Source: Planctomycetota bacterium (lineage in GTDB: Bacteria > Planctomycetota > Planctomycetia > Pirellulales > Thermoguttaceae). Taken from it: a stretch of DNA of 9,658 nt. Positions 1 to 5,467 of the stretch are shown here, piece by piece. Where the stretch lies: contig JANXQG010000317.1 of the NCBI GenBank assembly GCA_025356915.1, forward strand, positions 1 through 9,658, given 5' to 3'. Below the pieces are notes generated by a model. It saw only the letters and a program-made list of their open reading frames with translations, searched no databases and had not been told where the DNA came from. Positions within the stretch are counted from its first letter, which is position 1. Every line of letters begins with the position of its first letter. A program made the position numbers and the translations under genes.

Positions 1-1433
<1,433 letters not shown>

Positions 1434-1440
1434 GGCACGA

Positions 1441-1447
1441 CTCCTTA
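1441..1447 (-). promoter_or_regulatory. Ribosome binding site of htrA
   Basis: TAAGGAG on the minus strand, 7 nt before the ATG at 1433. It is the clearest Shine-Dalgarno match for a gene in the window and fixes the htrA start. Confidence 0.8.
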
Positions 1448-1457
1448 TGACATGTGT

Positions 1458-1466
1458 AAAAAAAAA
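1458..1466 (-). other. T9 homopolymer in htrA leader
   Basis: Nine consecutive T on the minus strand (A9 on plus), 24 nt upstream of the htrA ATG. No convincing hairpin lies directly before it, so I do not call it a terminator of lipA. In the transcript it would give a U-rich tract just upstream of the ribosome binding site. Confidence 0.5.
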
Positions 1467-1504
1467 CGGAAACCACGGTACACGCCTGGGGCCAACCCGC
1501 CACC

Positions 1505-1521
1505 GAGACATCCTGTGTCTC
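1505..1521 (-). other. Short stem-loop in the lipA-htrA spacer
   Basis: GAGACA and TGTCTC pair around a 5-nt loop (6 bp). On the minus strand two more pairs, one a G-U wobble, can be added. It lies between the putative htrA promoter and the htrA start, about 38 nt before the T9 run, too far for an ordinary intrinsic terminator. Role unknown; it could be leader structure. Confidence 0.35.
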
Positions 1522-1547
1522 AGGAAGCGAGTGGCCCGCTACGTTGG

Positions 1548-1575
1548 TCTATATGAATCGTTTCCACAACCGCAA
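1548..1575 (-). promoter_or_regulatory. Possible sigma70-type promoter for htrA
   Basis: On the minus strand TTGCGG (1570-1575) and TATAGA (1548-1553) are separated by 16 nt. This sits just past the lipA stop and would give a leader of roughly 108 nt carrying the stem-loop and T9 tract. Each box departs from consensus at two positions, so read-through from lipA is equally possible. Confidence 0.35.
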
Positions 1576-1580
1576 CGATC

Positions 1581-2459
1581 TTACAGGTTTTCCGGAAACC
1601 CGCCAATTTTCGCCATATCGCGTGCATGATAGCTCGATCGCACGAACGGCCCGCTGGCGACTTGCGTGAAACCCATCTGTCGGGCTATATTTCCCAACTG
1701 CTCAAACTCCTCGACCGGCAGGTAGCGGATCACCGCCATCTGCTTCAGCGACGGCCGCAAGTACTGGCCGAGAGTGAGCAGGCGAACACCGGCGTCGTGC
1801 AGGTCGGCCAGCGTATCGAGCAATTCTTCATGCGTCTCACCGATCCCCAACATCAGGCCCGACTTGATCTTGATGGTCGGGTTCCGTTGGGCAATGCGGC
1901 GGAACATGGCCAGGGTCCAGGGATATTTCGAGCGTGAGCCGCGGATCGAACAATAGAGCCGCGGCACCGTTTCCGTGTTGTGATTGTAAACCTCCGGAGC
2001 GGCCTCGATGACCCGATCGAGTGCGGCCAGATTGCCGTTGAAGTCCGACGGCAGCACCTCGATGACCGCGTCGGCCGCCGCACGGATGGCTTCGATGGTT
2101 TTCGCATAATGCTCCGCGCCGCCGTCCGGCAGGTCGTCGCGAGTGACGCAGGTCACCACAACATGCTGCAAGCCCAAGCGGACCACGGCCTCGGCCACGC
2201 GGCGCGGCTCGTCCGCATCCAACGGCTTCGGCCGGCCCGTCGCCACGCTGCAAAAGCGGCAGGCCCGGGTGCAAGTGTCGCCAAGAATCATGAACGTGGC
2301 CGTCTTCTGAGCGTAACATTCCATGCGATTGGGGCATTTCGCATGATCGCAGACGGTTTCCAGCTTCAGTTCATCAATCAGCCGGGCCGTAAAGTGATTG
2401 GCGTTCCCCTTGGGCACGTTGCGTTTCAACCAGCGGGGCAGCGGGGTCGATTCGGGCAT
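1581..2459 (-). CDS. lipA: Lipoyl synthase (radical SAM)
   Basis: Inserts two sulfur atoms into protein-bound octanoyl groups to make the lipoyl cofactor of pyruvate/2-oxoglutarate dehydrogenases and the glycine cleavage system; cytoplasmic. All family signatures are present in the 292-aa form: auxiliary cluster motif C-x4-C-x5-C (C37, C42, C48), radical SAM motif C-x3-C-x2-C (C63, C67, C70), and C-terminal RSSY (274-277) whose serine ligates the auxiliary cluster. The start at 2459 (MPESTPLPRWLK) is chosen over an in-frame GTG at 2528. The longer form would add 23 non-conserved residues, and the predicted -10 box at 2512-2517 lies inside that extension. No Shine-Dalgarno is obvious before either start. 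No lipB is seen nearby. htrA follows on the same strand. Confidence 0.97.
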   Translation of the reverse strand: MPESTPLPRWLKRNVPKGNANHFTARLIDELKLETVCDHAKCPNRMECYAQKTATFMILGDTCTRACRFCSVATGRPKPLDADEPRRVAEAVVRLGLQHVVVTCVTRDDLPDGGAEHYAKTIEAIRAAADAVIEVLPSDFNGNLAALDRVIEAAPEVYNHNTETVPRLYCSIRGSRSKYPWTLAMFRRIAQRNPTIKIKSGLMLGIGETHEELLDTLADLHDAGVRLLTLGQYLRPSLKQMAVIRYLPVEEFEQLGNIARQMGFTQVASGPFVRSSYHARDMAKIGGFPENL

Positions 2460-2480
2460 GGAGATTTCAGGAAAATAATT

Positions 2481-2541
2481 TATGACAGGAAGAAGAAGGA
2501 CATTACATCCATTTATATTTCTGTCCACATATTTCTGTCAA
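2481..2541. repeat. Degenerate inverted/direct repeat around the lipA promoter
   Basis: On the plus strand the left side reads TGACAGGAA (from 2483) followed by AAG/GGAC-rich sequence. The right side has ATTTCTGTC twice (from 2517 and 2531, period 14 nt), ending in CTGTCA (2535-2540), the reverse complement of the left TGACAG. The wording and period resemble the GTCATTT/GGACGAA repeats at 9087-9202, so it may be a decayed member of that family or simply promoter/operator sequence. Confidence 0.4.
2512..2541 (-). promoter_or_regulatory. Sigma70-type promoter of lipA
   Basis: On the minus strand a perfect TTGACA (2536-2541) is followed after 18 nt by TATAAA (2512-2517). Transcription would start near 2505, leaving a leader of about 45 nt before the ATG at 2459. 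The boxes are embedded in a direct repeat, GACAGAAATA twice with a 14-nt period, which could also be an operator. Confidence 0.6.
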
Positions 2542-2646
2542 TTCTTCAATGGAAGGTTCGCGGTTCATGAACTGCAAATTGTACGAACGGAGGCCCCAAA
2601 GTCTAGGGGACATCCGGCAGCCGACACTACCTCCCCGTCTGGCCCG

Positions 2647-2690
2647 CCTCGCTTGGTTTCGTGTAGAGGCAGGAACCAGCGGGAGTGAGG
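2647..2690. other. Bulged stem-loop with alternative pairing
   Basis: CCTCGCT (2647-2653) pairs with AGTGAGG (2684-2690), then TGGTTTC (2654-2660) pairs with GGAACCA (2672-2678), around an 11-nt loop. This gives 14 pairs including two G-U wobbles on the plus-strand transcript. GCGGG (2679-2683) is bulged, but it is complementary to CCCGC at 2643-2647, so a competing structure exists. No T-tract follows on either strand, so it does not look like a terminator. Whether it is transcribed is unknown. Confidence 0.4.
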
Positions 2691-2696
2691 TTGATC

Positions 2697-2724
2697 TTGA
2701 ATCCCCCGATCTGTGTAGTATAAT
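2697..2724 (+). promoter_or_regulatory. Possible sigma70-type promoter for the 56-aa membrane ORF
   Basis: TTGAAT (2697-2702) and a perfect TATAAT (2719-2724) with a 16-nt spacer. A start near 2731 would give a leader of about 160 nt before the small ORF at 2891. The -35 is imperfect and the spacer is one nt short. Confidence 0.45.
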
Positions 2725-2890
2725 GAAGCACTGTGAAAGGGTTTACGCGACCTACGGGAAACGGATTCGGATCCCGGGGCCCTCCCGGCGGACACTGCGC
2801 AGTTTAGAAGAATGGGCGAGATAGGCAGTAGGGGCAGTAGATTAAATCCGGCGATTACGATCGCATTTTATTGGGGAGCCAAGACAAACG

Positions 2891-3061
2891 ATGAGACGGA
2901 TTGACTTCCACATAGTCGTCATCTCCTTGGTGCTGCTCCTGATGTCGCTATTACTTGCCTTCGACTCTCGGGTTGGTTGGAGAGGTGGCGCGTTTTTGGC
3001 GATGCTTACCTTTCTGGCCATGGGTCAGCATGTAGGCGTGGTCCAGAAGGTTTCACAGTAA
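2891..3061 (+). CDS. Small two-helix membrane protein, 56 aa, unknown function
   Basis: ATG at 2891, TAA at 3059-3061. The product begins MRRIDFH and has two hydrophobic stretches: about residues 8-24 (very rich in V, L, I, M) and about 34-52 (GAFLAM to HVGVV). They are separated by a charged turn with Asp25, Arg27 and Arg31, fitting a hairpin inner-membrane protein with a basic N-terminus. A GGGGAG at 2873-2878 lies 12 nt upstream of the ATG, rather far but usable. A promoter-like TATAAT lies further upstream. I recognise no family. Support comes from the coherent hydrophobic pattern and the upstream signals; the length is such that chance cannot be excluded. Confidence 0.55.
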   Translation: MRRIDFHIVVISLVLLLMSLLLAFDSRVGWRGGAFLAMLTFLAMGQHVGVVQKVSQ

Positions 3062-3192
3062 CCCCGACTGGCAAGCCTATTTGGTGATAAATCTGGCATT
3101 TACTTTGTGTGCTGCTGGGCTCAATTTTGGAGTTGTCGCATTGGCCGGGCACTGATGCCCAACAAACCAGGCTGCAAAGTTGCTGCGCGACC

Positions 3193-3210
3193 GGTCGGGA
3201 TCCCGCGACC
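3193..3210. other. Short palindromic hairpin
   Basis: GGTCG (3193-3197) pairs with CGACC (3206-3210), and inner GG/CC pairs form with one bulged G. It lies in the 234-bp stretch between the small membrane ORF and the toxin remnant, where I see no gene. No T-tract follows, so a terminator is not supported. Confidence 0.3.
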
Positions 3211-3266
3211 ACGTATGATGGCTGCCAATGACAGAATTCACGTTCCCAATTTAATCACCGGAGGGG

Positions 3267-3295
3267 TTGATGAATCGCACAAATTATGGTACACT
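3267..3295 (+). promoter_or_regulatory. Likely promoter of the toxin-antitoxin remnant
   Basis: TTGATG (3267-3272), a 17-nt spacer and TACACT (3290-3295), with an extended -10 TG at 3287-3288. The -10 box abuts the ATG assigned to the toxin (3296), so a start near 3302 would lie inside that reading frame. Either the true start site is further upstream, or this promoter mainly serves the downstream antitoxin. Confidence 0.45.
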
Positions 3296-3639
3296 ATGAA
3301 TGAGATCGAACGAAAGCTCGATGCCGTATTCTTCAAGACGGATCAGGGCAACGAGCCGGTGCGGGAGTGGCTGCTGATGCTGGCAAAAGCGGAGCGGAAA
3401 ATCATCGGCGACGATGTGCTGAAGGTGCAATACTGCTGCCGATAGGCAGGCCGTTGGTGGGAAACCTGAACGAGGGCCTTTGGGAAGTGAGGTCACGATT
3501 AGGGGACCGAATTGCGAGGGTTATCTTTTGCGTGGAGGGTCCAACAATGGTGCTGTTGCACGGCTTCATCAAGAAGACCACAAAGACGCCCAAGCGCGAG
3601 CTCGATCTGGCAGTCACACGGATGAACCAACTGAGTTAG
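3296..3639 (+). pseudogene. higB: HigB/Gp49-type (RelE superfamily) toxin, frameshifted
   Basis: The first frame (from ATG 3296) gives the N-terminal half typical of phage-derived Gp49/HigB-like mRNA-interferase toxins: VFFKTDQGNEPVREWL, then KIIGDDVLKVQYC, and hits TAG at 3443-3445. The other frame continues the same family at once with PIGRPLV, GLWEVRSRL, RIARVIF, VLLHGFIKKT and TPKRELDLA, ending at TAG 3637-3639. Family members have a Trp between these halves (VQxxWPIG). Adding one G at about 3437-3439 (TGCCG to TGGCCG) restores TGG-CCG and one 114-aa protein (344 + 1 nt = 115 codons). So this is a single-base deletion in an otherwise well-kept gene, or a sequencing/assembly error. The antitoxin follows 9 nt after the stop. 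No strong ribosome binding site precedes the ATG. Confidence 0.85.
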
Positions 3640-3643
3640 GTGG
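3638..3643 (+). promoter_or_regulatory. Ribosome binding site of the antitoxin
   Basis: AGGTGG overlaps the toxin stop codon and lies 5 nt before ATG 3649. It favours that start over the in-frame GTG at 3640 and implies translational coupling to the toxin frame. Confidence 0.5.
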
Positions 3644-3648
3644 GCAAT

Positions 3649-3930
3649 ATGAAGCGAAAGTATTTGGGGTCTACATTCGAGGATTTCCTGGCAGAGGACG
3701 GCATTCTGGAAGAGTGCCGGGCTGCGGCAATCAAGTTCAAGATCGCCCATGAGCTTGAGAAGGCGATGATCGAACGCAACATCAGCAAAGCGGAAATCGC
3801 CAAGCAGTTGAAAACGAGCCGGACGGGAGTGGATCGTCTACTCGATCCCGAAAATACCTCCATCACGCTCAACACGATGGCGAAAGTCGCGAATCTGCTG
3901 GGCAAACGGATCGAGTTCGCCTTGCGGTAA
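3649..3930 (+). CDS. higA: XRE-family helix-turn-helix antitoxin
   Basis: 93-aa DNA-binding protein following the toxin remnant in the toxin-first order of HigBA modules. Residues 1-35 (MKRKYLGSTFEDFLAEDGIL and a following helix) match the N-terminal arm of antitoxins paired with Gp49-type toxins. About residues 38-88 form an XRE/Cro-C1 type domain, with the helix-turn-helix around 46-65 (SKAEIAKQLKTSRTGVDRLL) and the usual following NTMAKVANLLGKR helix. The expected roles are to neutralise the toxin and repress the operon promoter. The frame is open and undamaged, unlike the toxin. ATG 3649 is preferred because of AGGTGG 5 nt upstream; a GTG at 3640 would add three residues. The gene symbol is by analogy with the operon order. 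Confidence 0.85.
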   Translation: MKRKYLGSTFEDFLAEDGILEECRAAAIKFKIAHELEKAMIERNISKAEIAKQLKTSRTGVDRLLDPENTSITLNTMAKVANLLGKRIEFALR

Positions 3931-4015
3931 AAGAAAACGAATATTATAGGGCCACGGATTATCTCGGTATTCACGATCCGGGTTTCGCCCCAACTGCAAC
4001 TACCTTGACGCGAGT

Positions 4016-4504
4016 ATGGCAAAACCTTCCAAGAAAAAGACGAACAACGACCCCAACGAGCGGGTGATTTGCCAAAACCGCAAGGCCCTACACAACTATT
4101 CGGTGCTGGACTCCATGGAGTGCGGCGTGATCTTGCAGGGGAGTGAGGTAAAAAGCCTCCGCGAGGGCCGGATTTCACTAGAAGAGTCCTACGCCCGTGT
4201 CAAGGATGATGAAGTCTGGCTGATCGGCTGCGACATCCCCGAATATATCGATGCCAACCAATTCAACCATCGTCCGAAGCGGCTGCGCAAGTTGCTGATG
4301 CACCGTCGCGAGATCAGGCGTTTTGCCGATCGGGCGATGGAAAAAGGCTTGACGCTCGTGCCGCTGCGGCTCTATTTCAAAGAAGGCAAGGTCAAACTAC
4401 TTCTGGGCCTCTGCAAAGGGAAGGCCAAGCATGACAAGCGCGAGGCCATGAAGACGGCCGATGCCAAGCGGGAAATCGCCCGACAGATGTTGAAACGAAG
4501 GTAA
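4016..4504 (+). CDS. smpB: SsrA-binding protein SmpB
   Basis: Binds tmRNA and delivers it to stalled ribosomes in trans-translation; cytoplasmic. At 162 aa it matches the family length. Visible signatures are NRKA (21-24) opening the OB fold, GSEVKSLREG (42-51), VPLRLYFKEGKVK (about 115-127), and GKAKHDKRE (135-143) followed by the basic C-terminal tail (KREIARQMLKRR) that folds in the mRNA channel. The ATG at 4016 lacks a clear Shine-Dalgarno. It is preceded by 85 bp without a convincing promoter and followed after a single nucleotide by the ABC ATPase gene, so the two are very probably co-transcribed. No tmRNA gene (ssrA) is visible in the window. Confidence 0.97.
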   Translation: MAKPSKKKTNNDPNERVICQNRKALHNYSVLDSMECGVILQGSEVKSLREGRISLEESYARVKDDEVWLIGCDIPEYIDANQFNHRPKRLRKLLMHRREIRRFADRAMEKGLTLVPLRLYFKEGKVKLLLGLCKGKAKHDKREAMKTADAKREIARQMLKRR

Positions 4505-4505
4505 T

Positions 4506-5291
4506 ATGCTACTGCTCCGAGACATTAAAAAATCGTTTGCCGAACCCGACGGCTCGCCGTTGCCGATCCTCGATATCGAAGAGTTCCATGTCGCCCCCGG
4601 CGAGCAGATGGTTATGGTCGGCAAGAGCGGCTGCGGCAAAACCACCCTGTTGCACGTCATTGCGGGCATCACCCGGCCGGATTGCGGCAAGGTGCGAATC
4701 AATGACTGGGACATCACCCTCATGCCGGAGGCCGAGTGCGATCGCTTCCGGGCCGAACATATCGGCTATGTATTCCAGACCTTCAATCTCCTCCGCGGCT
4801 TCTCGGCCTTGGAAAATGTCATGCTGGCCATGCGATTTGCCCGACTGCCCAGCGAGAACGCCGGACCATTAGCCCAAGTGGGGGCCGTCTTGCTGGACAT
4901 CGGCTCCGGACTGCCGATGGTCGATAAGTTGGCCAATTGGCTGAACTTGACTTCGCCTCACGTCGACCGCGGCCGGGCCGTGCAGTTGCTCGAACGTGTC
5001 GGTCTGGGGCATCGCATGACGCACAAACCGACGCAACTTTCCGTGGGCGAGCAGCAACGCGTGGCCGTCGCGCGGGCACTCGCCAATCGCCCAAAGCTGC
5101 TGCTGGCCGACGAGCCGACCGCCAATGTCGATTCGGGCCATCAGCAGCAGATCCTCGACCTCCTGAGCGAGACCTGCCGCGAGGAGAAGGTCTCGCTCGT
5201 GCTCGTCACCCACTCACCGCAAGTTTCCGAACAGTTCGATCGTGTCGAACGATTAGAGGAGTTTAATAAAGTGGGAAAAAATAGGAGTTAG
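4506..5291 (+). CDS. ABC transporter ATPase, LolD/MacB-type
   Basis: Energises the FtsX-type permease encoded downstream. All nucleotide-binding motifs are present in 261 aa: Walker A GKSGCGKTT (39-47), Q-loop VFQTFNLL (Q91), signature LSVGEQQR (178-185, the LSVG variant common in this subgroup), Walker B LLLADEPT (198-205) and switch histidine H236 in VTHS. Between ALENV (101-105) and the RAVQLLERVGL helix (157-167) there are about 30 more residues than in ordinary LolD/MacB proteins (including LDIGSGLPMVDKLANW). It starts 1 nt after smpB; GAAGG at 4497-4501 is a close, weak ribosome binding site. The last residues (KNRS) and the TAG stop are encoded by the first heptad repeats, so the original C-terminus may have been altered. 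Substrate unknown. Confidence 0.92.
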   Translation: MLLLRDIKKSFAEPDGSPLPILDIEEFHVAPGEQMVMVGKSGCGKTTLLHVIAGITRPDCGKVRINDWDITLMPEAECDRFRAEHIGYVFQTFNLLRGFSALENVMLAMRFARLPSENAGPLAQVGAVLLDIGSGLPMVDKLANWLNLTSPHVDRGRAVQLLERVGLGHRMTHKPTQLSVGEQQRVAVARALANRPKLLLADEPTANVDSGHQQQILDLLSETCREEKVSLVLVTHSPQVSEQFDRVERLEEFNKVGKNRS

Positions 5292-5459
5292 GAGTTAGGA
5301 GTTAGAAGTTAGAAGTTGGAATGTGGCAAAGATATTGCGAAAAATACTATTCGTTTCGTTCTCCCTCCTACCTCATGCTCCTGAGTTTTCGCTCCTAGCA
5401 ATTCCTTCTAACTCCTAACTCCTAACTCCTAACTCCTAACTCCTAACTCCTAACTCCTT
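5282..5459. repeat. Inverted pair of heptad tandem arrays
   Basis: Left array: TAGGAGT three times then TAGAAGT twice (5282-5316). Right array: ACTCCTA six times plus ACTCCTT (5411-5459), the exact reverse complement of the left unit. They are separated by 94 nt that itself contains decayed CTCCT-type copies. The arrays can pair over about 35 bp, forming a long hairpin between the ATPase and permease genes. The left array supplies the ATPase stop codon; the right array ends 8 nt before the permease ATG and leaves only pyrimidines where a Shine-Dalgarno would be expected. The layout resembles short tandem repeats known from some bacterial intergenic regions; function unknown. Confidence 0.9.
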
Positions 5460-5467
5460 CCTCCCCC

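Larger units (their letters stand above)
2542..2890. other. Gene-free divergent intergenic region
   Basis: No ORF here has a recognisable product, and the 91-aa plus-strand ORF at 2549-2824 has no ribosome binding site or family resemblance. The region holds a bulged stem-loop (2647-2690), a rightward promoter (2697-2724), a small GC-rich hairpin (CCGGG/CCCGG, 2774-2788) and a short direct repeat GGCAGTAG (2824 and 2833). No tRNA or known structured RNA was recognised. Confidence 0.55.

Noticed and set aside
2460..2528. 23-residue N-terminal extension of LipA starting at GTG 2528
   Set aside because: No ribosome binding site, not typical of LipA, and the predicted -10 box of the lipA promoter lies inside it.
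1980..2570. 196-aa plus-strand ORF opposite lipA
   Set aside because: Antisense to conserved lipA codons and extends over the lipA promoter; no family resemblance.
2549..2824. 91-aa plus-strand ORF
   Set aside because: No ribosome binding site, mixed composition, no recognisable domain, and it runs across a predicted promoter and stem-loop.
2725..2890. Candidate tRNA, tmRNA or other structured RNA
   Set aside because: A GATTCGGATCCC stretch recalls a T-arm, but no cloverleaf, acceptor stem or tmRNA tag region can be built around it.
3107..3295. Longer toxin reading frame beginning at 3107
   Set aside because: The codons before 3296 do not match the toxin family, which begins just before VFFKT; the extension is simply an open frame.
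3922..3947. Possible promoter TTGCGG-N14-TATTAT before smpB
   Set aside because: The 14-nt spacer is too short and the -35 overlaps the antitoxin end; not good enough to call.
5282..5459. CRISPR array
   Set aside because: Units are 7 nt, directly adjacent with no unique spacers, and one side is the reverse complement of the other.
5282..5459. Ordinary intrinsic terminator after the ATPase
   Set aside because: The stem is AT-balanced with a 94-nt loop and is followed by CTTCCTCCCCC rather than a T-tract; also, the partner permease lies downstream.
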